From: Taklimakanibacter albus
GTDB lineage: Bacteria; Pseudomonadota; Alphaproteobacteria; Rhizobiales; Aestuariivirgaceae
Direction of reading: 5' to 3'
NCBI RefSeq assembly: GCF_016595235.1
Contig: NZ_JAENHL010000007.1
Span: 248,001-312,000, forward strand
DNA length: 64,000 nucleotides
A program made the position numbers and the translations under genes. The notes below the pieces were generated by a model that ran no database searches, had not been told where the DNA came from, and saw only the letters and a program-made list of their open reading frames with translations. Shown piece by piece: positions 1-8,430 of this stretch (positions within the stretch are counted from its first letter, which is position 1; each line of letters begins with the position of its first letter).

Positions 1-99
1 ATGTCCCCCATTGCGAACGATCAGCAGGAAGCATCGGACGAACCTTGTCAAGCCGTTCCGACCAACGGGGGTCATGACCGGAAGGAACAGTCCATATGA

Positions 100-208
100 A
101 TTTTCGGCATTCGTGCCGGCTCATTATGTGTAATTAGTATACCGCAAAAGCGACAAGACACCGGGCGCCTAACGACCCGGATGGCAACAACAGGGAGAAG
201 GAAACATC
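100..208 (+). promoter_or_regulatory. Leader/promoter region of the first Pot-type operon
   Basis: This short non-coding stretch lies ahead of the binding-protein gene at 209. It holds a perfect 5-bp hairpin with a TTCG tetraloop (CGGCA-TTCG-TGCCG, 105-118) and a GTATAC palindrome at 137-142. The same core sits in the TTGTATACAA palindrome beside the GntR gene at 13774, so an FCD-type regulator could act here, which is inference. The ribosome-binding site GAAGGA lies just ahead of the ATG at 209. No convincing -35/-10 pair could be assigned. Confidence 0.3.
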
Positions 209-1330
209 ATGCAGCGCATCAAATTCATCGACAGAATGGCTTCGGGCCGGATCGACCGGCGCACCATGCTGCGCCAGGCGGGCGCTTTCGGCGTCGGGCT
301 CCTCGTCCTGCCCCGGCTGCCGCAGGCCGCCGAAGTGCTGACCTGCCTCGAATGGGCCGGCTACGACTCGCCCGATTATTTCAAGAGCTACACGGCCAAA
401 CACGGCGGCGCGCCGAACTTCTCGATCTTCTCGGGCGAGGAGGACGCGCTCGCCAAGGTCCTCGCCGGCTTCAAGGCCGATGTCATGCATCCCTGCAATT
501 ATTCGGTGAACCGCTTCGTCAACGCCAAGGTTGCAGCCGAGATCGACACCACGAAGCTGTCGAACTGGAAGGATGTCTTTCCCGCTTTGCAGATGGCAAG
601 CGGCGTCGTCATGGACGGCAAGGTCGTCATGGCGCCGGCCGACTGGGGCAATTCGAGCATCGCCTACCGCACCGACCTCGTCGATCCGGAATACGCCAAG
701 AACGAGAGCTGGAGCATCTTCTATGATGACAAATATGCCGGCAAGGTGTGCATGCTCGACAATGAGATCGCCATCACGATCGGCATGATGGTCGGCGGCG
801 AGAAATATGAGACGGCCGCTGTCGCCACCGGCGAGAAACTCGCCGCGGCGGCCAAGGAGTGGGGCACCAAAGTCGTGAAGAACTCCCGCTTCCTGTGGAA
901 CGATCCGTCCGAACTGCAGCAGGCCTTGGCCTCGGGCGAAGTCGTCGCCGCCTATGCCTGGAACGACGTCTATCGCAATCTGAAACGCGAAAACATACCG
1001 GTCGCCTATGCCAAGCCGAAGGAAGGCTATTTCACCTGGTTCTGCGGCCTGACCATGCTCAATACCGGCAAGGCCGACCCGGCTCTTGCCTATGACTTCA
1101 TCGATGCCTGGCTCTCGCCCGACACCGGCAAGCAGCTGATCGAAGGCTCGGGCTACGGCCATGCCAATATGAAGTCCTTCGAAATTTCCGACAAGCAAGC
1201 CATCACCGATATGGGCATCACCGATCCGGCCGAGCATATGAAGCAGGGCACGCTTCTGATCCAGGTCAGCGACGCGGTCCAGACCGAGTGGAACAAGGCC
1301 TGGGGCGATTTGAAAGCTCTCAAGCAGTAA
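209..1330 (+). CDS. Pot-type ABC transporter, periplasmic substrate-binding protein
   Basis: This is the periplasmic solute receptor of a spermidine/putrescine-family importer, 373 residues. The N-terminus carries a twin-arginine motif (DRRTMLR, about residues 16-22) followed by a hydrophobic stretch and a likely cleavage site near residue 41, so export by Tat is expected. The mature part begins with the LTCLEWAGY strand typical of PotD-like proteins, where a conserved W/Y-containing loop contacts the ligand. The start is supported by GAAGGA a few bases upstream. It is the first gene of a four-gene operon with two permeases and an ATPase. It resembles the third Pot-type receptor of this window (41549-42676) more than the second (10746-11789). 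The true ligand, whether a polyamine, another amine or an opine-like compound, cannot be read from sequence. Confidence 0.9.
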   Translation: MQRIKFIDRMASGRIDRRTMLRQAGAFGVGLLVLPRLPQAAEVLTCLEWAGYDSPDYFKSYTAKHGGAPNFSIFSGEEDALAKVLAGFKADVMHPCNYSVNRFVNAKVAAEIDTTKLSNWKDVFPALQMASGVVMDGKVVMAPADWGNSSIAYRTDLVDPEYAKNESWSIFYDDKYAGKVCMLDNEIAITIGMMVGGEKYETAAVATGEKLAAAAKEWGTKVVKNSRFLWNDPSELQQALASGEVVAAYAWNDVYRNLKRENIPVAYAKPKEGYFTWFCGLTMLNTGKADPALAYDFIDAWLSPDTGKQLIEGSGYGHANMKSFEISDKQAITDMGITDPAEHMKQGTLLIQVSDAVQTEWNKAWGDLKALKQ

Positions 1331-1332
1331 GC

Positions 1333-1346
1333 GGGGCATTCGCCCC
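1333..1346 (+). promoter_or_regulatory. Intercistronic hairpin after the binding-protein gene
   Basis: GGGGC-ATTC-GCCCC forms a short perfect hairpin that fills the gap between the receptor stop codon and the permease ATG at 1347. Hairpins here commonly stabilise the receptor mRNA against 3' exonucleases, so that receptor exceeds permease. It also covers the place where the permease ribosome-binding site should be, which could reduce permease translation. Both roles are inference. Confidence 0.45.
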
Positions 1347-2264
1347 ATGATCCAGCGGCGGCCCGACTGGCTCGCAGGCTACGGCCTGCTTTCACCGGCG
1401 ATCATCATCATGGCGGTCATGATGGTGACGCCGCTCCTCGCCATGGTGGCCTTGAGCTTCTGGACCCAGCAGGGCTTCGAGCTCGACCGCAGCTTCACCC
1501 TCGCCAATTATTTCGCCCTCGTCGAGCCGTCGTCCGAGCCCACTTACTGGATGGGCATCCCCTTCCCGCTCACCTATCCGGTGCCGGCGATCCTGCTGAT
1601 CAAGTCGCTCGCCATGTCACTGGCGATCACCCTTGCCGTCATCGCCTTGGCCTATCCCATGGCCTATTTCCTGGCCTTCCATGTCCGTGGTCAGAAGGCC
1701 CTGTGGCTCGTCCTCCTGACCATTCCCTTCTGGACGAGTTATCTCCTGCGCGTCTTTGCCTGGAAGATCATGCTCGGCTTCAACGGCGCCATCAATTCGG
1801 GGCTGAAATCCCTGGGCATCCTCACCGAACCCTTGTCCTTCCTTCTCTATAATCCGCTCGCGGTGATGATCACCCTCATCCATGCCTGGGTTGCCTTCGC
1901 CGTCCTTCCGATCTTTGTCTCGCTCGACAAGATCGACCGCTCCTATCTGGAGGCCGCCACCGATCTCGGCGACAGCCGGCTCCGGCGTTTCCTGCAGGTC
2001 ACGCTGCCGCTTTCGGCGCCCGGCACCATCGGCGCCGCCCTCCTCGTCTTCATCCCGACGGTCGGCGATTATGTGACGCCGACCCTTGTCGGCGGCCCCA
2101 GCGGCACCATGATCGGCAATCTCATTCAGGAATTGTTCCTCAAGCAGAACAACGCGCCCTTGGGGGCCGCGGTATCCATCACCATGATGGTGACGATCGC
2201 TGCGATCGTGACCTTGTTCCTCTGGCTCATCGGCTTCCGCCGCTTGCGATCCAGGGCCCGGTGA
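1347..2264 (+). CDS. Pot-type ABC transporter permease (PotB-like)
   Basis: This is the inner-membrane permease of the importer encoded at 209-4163, 305 residues with about six transmembrane segments. The cytoplasmic EAA loop that docks on the ATPase is visible as EAATDLGDSRLRRF at about residues 203-216, followed by the conserved TLPLSAPG and GDYVTPTLVGG segments typical of the PotB/HisM side. It follows the receptor gene by 16 bases and is followed by the second permease after a 4-base gap, so the cassette is one operon. No clear ribosome-binding site precedes the ATG because a hairpin occupies that space. Confidence 0.9.
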   Translation: MIQRRPDWLAGYGLLSPAIIIMAVMMVTPLLAMVALSFWTQQGFELDRSFTLANYFALVEPSSEPTYWMGIPFPLTYPVPAILLIKSLAMSLAITLAVIALAYPMAYFLAFHVRGQKALWLVLLTIPFWTSYLLRVFAWKIMLGFNGAINSGLKSLGILTEPLSFLLYNPLAVMITLIHAWVAFAVLPIFVSLDKIDRSYLEAATDLGDSRLRRFLQVTLPLSAPGTIGAALLVFIPTVGDYVTPTLVGGPSGTMIGNLIQELFLKQNNAPLGAAVSITMMVTIAAIVTLFLWLIGFRRLRSRAR

Positions 2265-2268
2265 CCGC

Positions 2269-3072
2269 ATGAGATCGTCGTCGCGCCCCTTCTACATCTA
2301 CGCCGTCCTCTTCATGCTGTTCCTTTATGGCCCGATCCTCCTGGCGCCGCTCTTCTCCGTCAATGACAGCATCTTCGCCACCTTCCCGCTCAAGGGTTTC
2401 ACGCTTCGGCATTATGCGGAGATGGCGAACAACACCGGACTGCTCAAGGCTTTGCGCAACAGCCTGATCGTTGCCAGCGCCTCGTCGATCATCGCCACCG
2501 CCGTCAGCGTGCCGGCCGCCATCGCGCTCACCCGTTACAAGCTGCGCGGCTCAGGCCTCATCATGACCGCCATGTCGGCTCCCCTCGTCGTACCGTCGAT
2601 CATTTTCGGCGTGGCGCTGCTCATCATCATCCTGCGGTTCCTCGACCTCGAGCTCACTTTGTGGACCATCGGCGCGAGCCATGTCTTCATTTCGATCCCC
2701 TTCGCCATGACGGTGCTGATGTCCAGGCTCGAAGGTTTCGACAAGAGTCTCGAGGAGGCCTCGCGCGATCTCGGCGAAGGCGCCTGGATGACCTTCCTGC
2801 GGGTGACCTTGCCGCTCGCCATGTCGGGCATCGTGTCGAGCCTGCTGCTCTGCTTCGTCACCTCCTTCGACGAATTCGTGCTCGCCTTCTTCCTGTCGGG
2901 CACCGAGACGACCTTGCCGGTCTATCTGTTCGGCCAGTTGCGCTTCCCCAATAAATTGCCGGGCATGCTGGCGCTCGGCACCACCATCCTGATGTTCTCT
3001 ACGCTCATCGTCATCCTCGCCGAGATCCTACGCCGGCGCGGCGTGCAATCCAACTCTCCGGGAGAGGTCTGA
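2269..3072 (+). CDS. Pot-type ABC transporter permease (PotC-like)
   Basis: This is the second inner-membrane permease of the same importer, 267 residues with about six transmembrane helices. The EAA loop reads [15 protein letters not shown] (about residues 160-175), followed by [12 protein letters not shown] and [14 protein letters not shown], which are hallmarks of PotC-type subunits. The stop codon overlaps the ATG of the ATPase gene by one base (TGATG), which implies translational coupling. It heterodimerises with the product of 1347-2264. Confidence 0.9.
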   Translation: MRSSSRPFYIYAVLFMLFLYGPILLAPLFSVNDSIFATFPLKGFTLRHYAEMANNTGLLKALRNSLIVASASSIIATAVSVPAAIALTRYKLRGSGLIMTAMSAPLVVPSIIFGVALLIIILRFLDLELTLWTIGASHVFISIPFAMTVLMSRLEGFDKSLEEASRDLGEGAWMTFLRVTLPLAMSGIVSSLLLCFVTSFDEFVLAFFLSGTETTLPVYLFGQLRFPNKLPGMLALGTTILMFSTLIVILAEILRRRGVQSNSPGEV

Positions 3073-4163
3073 TGGCCGAACACACCGATGCGGTGATCGA
3101 GATCAGGGATGTCAGCAAGCTCTTCGGCCCGGTGGCAGCCGTCGATGGCGTCTCCTTCGGCATCATACGGGGTGAATTCTTCTCTCTCCTGGGCCCGTCG
3201 GGCTGCGGCAAGACCACGCTGCTGCGTATGCTGGCGGGTTTCGAGCAGCCGAGCCGCGGTGAAATCCTCATCGACAGCCAGCCGATGGCGGGCGTGCCAG
3301 CCAATAAACGCCCGACCAACATGGTGTTCCAGAGCTACGCCATTTTCCCGCATCTGAATGTCGAGGAGAATGTCGGTTACGGCCTCAGGAACCGCAAGCT
3401 CGGCAAGGACGAGACGCGGTCCAGGGTCGTCGCGGCGCTCGATCTCGTGAAGCTTTCGGGCTATGGCAAACGCGGCGCGCATCAGCTGTCCGGCGGCCAG
3501 CGCCAGCGCGTGGCGCTGGCCCGCGCGCTCGTCTGCCGGCCGAAAGTGCTGCTCCTCGACGAACCACTCGGGGCGCTCGACAAGAAGCTGCGCGAGGAGA
3601 TGCAGCTGGAGCTGCGCCAATTGCAGCGCAATGTCGGCATCACCTTTGTCTTCGTGACGCATGACCAGGAAGAGGCTTTGACTCTGTCGGACCGTATTGC
3701 CGTCATGTCGTCGGGCAAGGTGCTGCAGATCGCCCGCTCCGATGATCTCTATGAAAATCCGAATTGCCGCGAAGTGGCCGAGTTCATCGGCAACATGAAT
3801 CTGTTCGAAGGCAAGGTCGCCGCCGTCGCGCAAGGCAACGTCACGATCGCTACGGCCGCCGGCACGTTCACCGTGCCGCATGTGGCGCCTATCGGTGCCG
3901 GCAACGCGGTCCATCTCGCGATACGGCCCGAGAAGCTGGCGCTCTCCGCCGACAAACCAGCCCCGGGTCTCAATGCCGTCAAAGGCCGGGTCATCGCTCA
4001 GACCTATCTGGGTGACCGTCGCCAGTTTCTGACGCAAATCGACGGAATGGCGAAACCTCTCGCCATTTCGCGGCAGATCTCAGGCGCTGAATCGCCGATA
4101 TCGACCGACAGCGACGTGTGGGTGACCTGGCCGCCCCAGCTCGGCCGGCTTCTGACCAGCTAA
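3072..4163 (+). CDS. Pot-type ABC transporter ATP-binding protein (PotA-like)
   Basis: This is the ATPase that powers the importer, 363 residues. All nucleotide-binding motifs are intact: Walker [10 protein letters not shown] (41-49), signature LSGGQRQRV, Walker [13 protein letters not shown] and switch histidine [10 protein letters not shown]. The C-terminal 110 residues form a TOBE-type regulatory domain ([11 protein letters not shown], then IRPEKLALS), as in PotA and FbpC. It is the last gene of the operon. A repeat-rich gap separates it from a convergent SDR gene. Confidence 0.93.
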   Translation: MAEHTDAVIEIRDVSKLFGPVAAVDGVSFGIIRGEFFSLLGPSGCGKTTLLRMLAGFEQPSRGEILIDSQPMAGVPANKRPTNMVFQSYAIFPHLNVEENVGYGLRNRKLGKDETRSRVVAALDLVKLSGYGKRGAHQLSGGQRQRVALARALVCRPKVLLLDEPLGALDKKLREEMQLELRQLQRNVGITFVFVTHDQEEALTLSDRIAVMSSGKVLQIARSDDLYENPNCREVAEFIGNMNLFEGKVAAVAQGNVTIATAAGTFTVPHVAPIGAGNAVHLAIRPEKLALSADKPAPGLNAVKGRVIAQTYLGDRRQFLTQIDGMAKPLAISRQISGAESPISTDSDVWVTWPPQLGRLLTS

Positions 4164-4198
4164 GACGCGATAAGAATTGGAACGCTCACTTCCCAACA

Positions 4199-4333
4199 CC
4201 CCTCATGCTGAGGTGCGAGCACAGCGAGCCTCGAAGCATCCATCAGGATAGAGCGACGATGGTGAAGCAGACCCTTCGAGGCCCGCCTTCGGCGGGCACC
4301 TCAGGGTGAGGGTGATGAGTCGGGAAAACTCAT
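4199..4333. repeat. REP-like inverted repeat and hairpin between convergent genes
   Basis: Two related arms face each other. The arm starting at 4201 reads CCTCA..CTGAGGTGC and continues to GCCTCGAAG; the arm from about 4273 to 4311 is its imperfect reverse complement, with an internal CCCGCC-TTC-GGCGGG hairpin. Dispersed palindromes of this type are familiar from rhizobial genomes. A second small hairpin (ATGAGT-CGGGAAA-ACTCAT, 4315-4333) abuts the SDR stop codon. The block sits between the convergent ATPase and SDR genes and may serve as a bidirectional transcription barrier. Confidence 0.6.
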
Positions 4334-4339
4334 GATGCA

Positions 4340-5173
4340 CTAACTCCTCACAAAAGTCGCGAAGCGCTCGCCGTAATCGGGATGCCAGCGCGACAGCGGC
4401 GGCCGGTTCTCGATGATGTCCTGCGCCGCCCACGCGATCCGCTTCTCATCGAGGCCGCGCGCCACCTCATTGTCGGGACAGAGGATGTAGAAGTCGCCCT
4501 GCCCCAGCCGTTCGATCATGAAATCCACCGTCTGCTCGGGCGTCCAGGCGCCTTCCGGCTTGTCCGCCCGCCCCTTGGCGGTGAGGCCGGTGAAGACGAA
4601 GCCCGGAATGAGGAGATGCGCCGTCACCTGGCAATCCTTCCGCGACCGCAATTCATGCTGCAGCGCCTCGGTGAAGACCTTTACGCCGGCTTTCGCGACA
4701 TTATAGGCGGGATCACCCGGCGGCGTCGTAATGCCCTGTTTCGAGCCGGTGTTGATGATGAGGCCCGGCGTGCCTTGCGCCAGCATATTGGGCGCGAAGA
4801 TCTGCGTGCCGTGAATGACACCTAGGAGATTGACGGTCAGGACCTGGTCCCAATTCTCCCACGCGCCGAAGATCTGGCTGCCCGGCTGAATGCCGGCATT
4901 GTTCATCACCACATCGATCCGGCCGAAATGCTCGCGCACCGTCTGCTCGACATTCCGCAATTCCTCAGGAATGCCGACATCGCAAGGCGCGATCAGACAG
5001 TCCTGGACGTCACCGAGATCGCTCGCCGCCTGCATCAGCCGCTCGGCATCCCGGTCGACGATGCAGACCTTCAGGCCAAGCGCCAGAAACTTCCGCGCCG
5101 CGGCGAGGCCGATCCCCGACGCGCCACCGGTGATGACCGCGACATTGCCGGGCTTCAGGGCTGCGATACTCAT
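4340..5173 (-). CDS. SDR-family NAD(P)-dependent oxidoreductase
   Basis: This is a classical short-chain dehydrogenase of 277 residues. The start at 5173 is chosen because GAGGAGG lies just upstream and overlaps the stop region of the preceding gene. The cofactor motif TGGASGIG (about 15-22), NNAG, the catalytic serine in NTGS and the YNVAK pair (Tyr and Lys) are all present. It is the tenth and last gene of the operon that starts at 13732 and includes a Pot-type importer. A long C-terminal extension after the SDR core (DFYILCPDNEVARG onward) is seen in some SDRs of unknown substrate. It probably oxidises or reduces a hydroxyl group on the imported compound or its breakdown product. Confidence 0.88.
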   Translation of the reverse strand: MSIAALKPGNVAVITGGASGIGLAAARKFLALGLKVCIVDRDAERLMQAASDLGDVQDCLIAPCDVGIPEELRNVEQTVREHFGRIDVVMNNAGIQPGSQIFGAWENWDQVLTVNLLGVIHGTQIFAPNMLAQGTPGLIINTGSKQGITTPPGDPAYNVAKAGVKVFTEALQHELRSRKDCQVTAHLLIPGFVFTGLTAKGRADKPEGAWTPEQTVDFMIERLGQGDFYILCPDNEVARGLDEKRIAWAAQDIIENRPPLSRWHPDYGERFATFVRS

Positions 5174-5183
5174 CCCGTCCTCC

Positions 5184-5963
5184 TCACAGCACGCCCGGAT
5201 AGGCGCCGCCATCGATCAGCAGATTCTGGCCCGTAATGTAGCCGGCATGGGCCGAGCACAAAAAGGCGCAGGCCTTGCCGAATTCTTCCGGGCTGCCGAA
5301 GCGTTTCGCCGGAATGGCCTTCTCTTCCTCGGCACGCAACGCATCGACGCCGACACCTTGCTTCAAGGCGGCCATGTTGAGCCCGTCGGTCAGACGGCGT
5401 GTCTCGAAGGAGCCCGGCAGCAGGAAATTGATGGTGACATTGGCATGCGCCACCGAGCGCGCCACGCCGGCGAGGAAGCCGGTGAGGCCGAGCCGCGCCC
5501 CGCTCGACAGGTCGAGCCCCGCCAGCGGCATCTTCACCGAACCCGAGGTGATATTGACGATGCGCCCGAAACGGCGCGCCACCATGCCGTCGATCACCGC
5601 CTGAACGAGCTCGATCGGGCTCACCATGTTGTTAACGAGGCCTTGGAGTTGCGCCTCGCGGTCGACCTGGCGGAAATCGCGGTAGGGTGGACCGCCATTA
5701 TTGTTCACCAATATGTCGACATAGGGCACCTCGGCCAGAATCCGGCTTTGGCCGTCGGCTGTCGCCACATCGGCGACGACCGGTATCACGGTGGCGCCCG
5801 TCTCGCCGGCAATCTCCCGGGCGGTTTCCTCGAGCGCCGTCTTGTCGCGACCATTGATCACCACCGTGCAGCCCGCTTTGGCGAGCTCGACGGCGCAGGC
5901 CTTGCCAAGCCCCCGGCTCGAGGCGCACACGACCGCATTGCGTCCGGCAATATCCAAATCCAC
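5184..5963 (-). CDS. SDR-family protein lacking the canonical catalytic tyrosine
   Basis: This Rossmann-fold SDR homologue has 259 residues. Translation starts at a GTG (5963), supported by GGAG eight bases upstream. The cofactor region is present as CASSRGLG and the structural asparagine as VNNNGG. Where classical SDRs carry YxxxK this protein reads SSGARLGL, so the catalytic Tyr and Lys are not in their usual places; an ITSGS serine precedes it. SDR subfamilies with this change are known among proteins annotated as 3-oxoacyl reductases. It may use a different mechanism, or be a structural or regulatory partner. It is ninth in the operon, 20 bases after the neighbouring SDR. Confidence 0.82.
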   Translation of the reverse strand: MDLDIAGRNAVVCASSRGLGKACAVELAKAGCTVVINGRDKTALEETAREIAGETGATVIPVVADVATADGQSRILAEVPYVDILVNNNGGPPYRDFRQVDREAQLQGLVNNMVSPIELVQAVIDGMVARRFGRIVNITSGSVKMPLAGLDLSSGARLGLTGFLAGVARSVAHANVTINFLLPGSFETRRLTDGLNMAALKQGVGVDALRAEEEKAIPAKRFGSPEEFGKACAFLCSAHAGYITGQNLLIDGGAYPGVL

Positions 5964-5983
5964 GTTGCTTCTCCGTCGATGGT

Positions 5984-6772
5984 TTAGAAGGTCGCCGAAG
6001 CGCCGCCATCGACGCTCAGGATCTGACCCGTCACATATTGTGCGTCATCCGAGCAGAGGAAGAAAGCGGGTCCTGCCATATCGGCCGGCTTGCCGTAACG
6101 GCGCATCGGAATCCGCCCATGTTTTACATAGATGTCACGGAACCAGTCGGCATCATATTCATGTGACCCGTCGGGGCGGATCGACATCGGCGTGTCGACG
6201 AAGCCCGGCGCGATGGCATTCACCATGATATTGTGGGGCGCCAGATCGCAGGCGAGCGCCCGGGTGAAATTGACGATGCCGCCCTTGGCTGTGGCATAGG
6301 CGATCTGGTTGGGCCAGCCGCGCAGGCCGAGGATCGAGGCGATATTGAGAATGCGCCGGCCCTCGCCTGCCTTCTTGATGAGCGGCACGAAAGCCATCGC
6401 CATGCGCACCGCGCCATCCTGGTTGATGGCGATCACCCGCTGATAGTCCTCGAATTTCATCGTCTCGATCTGGGTGTCGGCCCCGATGGCCGCATTGTTG
6501 ACCAGGATTTCGCAGCGCCCATGCGCTTCGTCCACCTGATGCGCCAAGGCGGCGACGGAGGCCGCATCGGCGATATCGAGCCTGGCGGCGCCGACCCGAT
6601 GCCCCTGTTCCACCAGTTTCGCGGCAGACGCCTTCGCCTTGTCGAAAGCGATATCGGCCAGGATGACGATGGCGCCTTCCTCGGCAAGACGCGTGCCGAT
6701 GCCGAGGCCGATGCCTTGCGCCCCGCCCGTCACCACCGCCACACGATCCTCGAGCCTCCGGCCTCTGTCCAT
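5984..6772 (-). CDS. SDR-family NAD(P)-dependent oxidoreductase
   Basis: This is a classical short-chain dehydrogenase of 262 residues. Motifs seen are TGGAQGIGLG near residue 16, NNAAIG, the catalytic serine in NIAS, YATAK (Tyr/Lys) and a C-terminal SVDGGASA. A GAGGGG element precedes the ATG. It follows the PotC-like permease gene by three bases and is eighth in the operon. With two further SDRs downstream and one at the operon head, it suggests that several hydroxyl/keto interconversions are needed to process the imported substrate. Confidence 0.88.
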   Translation of the reverse strand: MDRGRRLEDRVAVVTGGAQGIGLGIGTRLAEEGAIVILADIAFDKAKASAAKLVEQGHRVGAARLDIADAASVAALAHQVDEAHGRCEILVNNAAIGADTQIETMKFEDYQRVIAINQDGAVRMAMAFVPLIKKAGEGRRILNIASILGLRGWPNQIAYATAKGGIVNFTRALACDLAPHNIMVNAIAPGFVDTPMSIRPDGSHEYDADWFRDIYVKHGRIPMRRYGKPADMAGPAFFLCSDDAQYVTGQILSVDGGASATF

Positions 6773-6775
6773 TTC

Positions 6776-7579
6776 CTACCCCTCTTCCACCTGTCCCCTG
6801 GGCTTCATGCGCCAGGCCACGATTATGGCGAGAATGATGGAGACCAGCAAAACCAAAGTCACCAGCGCATTGATTTCAGGGCTGAAGCCCACCCGCATCA
6901 TCGCCCAGAGCCTGAGTGGCAAGGTCATCTGATCGCCCGCCACGAAAGTGCTGATCAGCGTTTCATCGAAGGACAGCGTCAAGGCCAGAACCGCGCCGGT
7001 CATCACCGCCGAAGCGAGATGCGGCAGCAGCACATAACGCAAGGTCTGGAAGCGCCCGGCGCCCAGATCGAAGGACGCCTCGATGAGCGAATGCGGCAGC
7101 GCCTGGAGCCTTGTCAGCACCAGGCGATAGGCGACGGCCAGCACGAATACCGCATGGCCGAGCACGATGGTGGCAAGCCCGCGATTGAGGCCGAGCTCGG
7201 CCGAGGCGACGAGAAGCGCGAGCCCCGTCACGATCGGCGGCAGCAGGAACGGCAGATAGATGACGAGTTCCAGCATGCGCCGGCCGATGGCGCCTTCCCA
7301 TTCGGTATAAAGCGCCAGCACCAGCGCCAGCACAGTCGCCACGGCGACCGATATCAGGGCGACGATCGCGGTATTGGAGAAGGCGCCCATCACGCTTGGA
7401 TTGGACCACAGCGTCACATAATGCCTGAAGCTCAGCGTCTCCCACAGGATCTTGCCCTGACGGATCTCGACGATCGAGAACAGCAGGCTGATGAACACGG
7501 GCAAATAGAGAAGGATGAAAACCAGGCCGGTCACCAGGCCGGCGATCCATAGAGGCAATCTGTCGCCCGCTGACCGCAT
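6776..7579 (-). CDS. Pot-type ABC transporter permease (PotC-like)
   Basis: This is an inner-membrane permease of 267 residues belonging to the second Pot-type importer. The reading frame stays open far upstream through the neighbouring gene, but the real start is the ATG at 7579, five bases after the PotB-like stop codon and followed by a hydrophobic first helix. The EAA loop reads EASFDLGAGRFQTLRYVLLP, followed by TLSFDETLISTFVAG. It works with the products of 7585-8430, 8427-9476 and 10746-11789. Confidence 0.88.
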   Translation of the reverse strand: MRSAGDRLPLWIAGLVTGLVFILLYLPVFISLLFSIVEIRQGKILWETLSFRHYVTLWSNPSVMGAFSNTAIVALISVAVATVLALVLALYTEWEGAIGRRMLELVIYLPFLLPPIVTGLALLVASAELGLNRGLATIVLGHAVFVLAVAYRLVLTRLQALPHSLIEASFDLGAGRFQTLRYVLLPHLASAVMTGAVLALTLSFDETLISTFVAGDQMTLPLRLWAMMRVGFSPEINALVTLVLLVSIILAIIVAWRMKPRGQVEEG

Positions 7580-7584
7580 CGCCG

Positions 7585-8430
7585 TCACACCCGCTGCCGG
7601 CTGATCGAATAGCCGGCGAGAAGAATGCCGATGAGTGCGGTAATGAACAGGATCGTCGCCATGGCCGCGCCGAATGGCCAGTTGTAAGCAAGCCCGAATT
7701 GCGAATAGATGACCCGCCCGATGGTGAAGCCGGTGGTGCCGCCCACCATTTGCGGCGTCACGAAATCGCCGAGCGCCAGGACGAAGGCGAAGAGCGCGCC
7801 GGCGATGGTGCCCGGCAAGGATAGCGGCAGAACGATGCGGCGGAATGTGTCCCAGCTGCCGGCGCCGAGATCGAGCGACGCCTGCAGCAGCGAGCGCGGG
7901 ATGCGCTCCAGCGCCAGGAAGATCGGCAGGACGACGAAAGGCAGATAGATCACCACCATGGTGATGAGTACCGCACGCTGATTGAACAGGAAGGCCTGGC
8001 TCGGCTTTTCGAGGATGCCGAGGCCCAGCAGCGCTTGGTTGACGAGTCCGTTCAAGCCCAGCATCGAGCGAAGCGTATAAAGCTTGACGATGTAACTCAT
8101 GAACAGCGGCATCACCGCCAGCAGCAGAAGCAGGTAACGGCGCGATCCCTTCTGTTGCCAGATGAACCAGGCGACCGGATAGCCGATGAGCACTGCGACG
8201 CCCATGACTTCGAGACAGAGCAGCACAGTGCCGAGGAAGGTGCCGAAATAGGTCCAGTTGCCGAAGAAGCTGCTGTAATTGCCGAAGGTGATCTCGCGGA
8301 TGATCACATTTTTCTCGGCCCGGAACAGCGACAGGAGGAGAAAGCTCGCGATCGGCGCCACGATCAGGAGCGCCGGCACGACGGCGATGCCGAGAAAGAT
8401 GAGCCAACGTCTTCGCATCTCCGTCATCAT
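7585..8430 (-). CDS. Pot-type ABC transporter permease (PotB-like)
   Basis: This inner-membrane permease has 281 residues and about six transmembrane helices. It contains the segments QASLDLGAGSWDTF (EAA loop) and LGDFVTPQMVGG, typical of the PotB side. Its ATG overlaps the ATPase stop codon by four bases (ATGA), so the two genes are translationally coupled. It is sixth in the GntR-linked operon. Confidence 0.9.
   Translation of the reverse strand: MMTEMRRRWLIFLGIAVVPALLIVAPIASFLLLSLFRAEKNVIIREITFGNYSSFFGNWTYFGTFLGTVLLCLEVMGVAVLIGYPVAWFIWQQKGSRRYLLLLLAVMPLFMSYIVKLYTLRSMLGLNGLVNQALLGLGILEKPSQAFLFNQRAVLITMVVIYLPFVVLPIFLALERIPRSLLQASLDLGAGSWDTFRRIVLPLSLPGTIAGALFAFVLALGDFVTPQMVGGTTGFTIGRVIYSQFGLAYNWPFGAAMATILFITALIGILLAGYSISRQRV

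Noticed and set aside
1-99. Plus-strand frame open from the window edge to a TGA at 97
   Set aside because: Only 32 codons without recognisable motifs. It could be the end of an upstream gene but cannot be supported.
6233-7552. A 439-codon open frame on the plus strand
   Set aside because: It is antisense to an SDR and a permease gene that both show complete family motifs. The translated product is low-complexity in charged residues.
6776-8407. A continuous 543-codon minus-strand frame that could be read as a fused double permease
   Set aside because: Only the last 267 codons encode a permease. The first half is an out-of-frame reading of the neighbouring PotB-like gene, which has its own intact frame.
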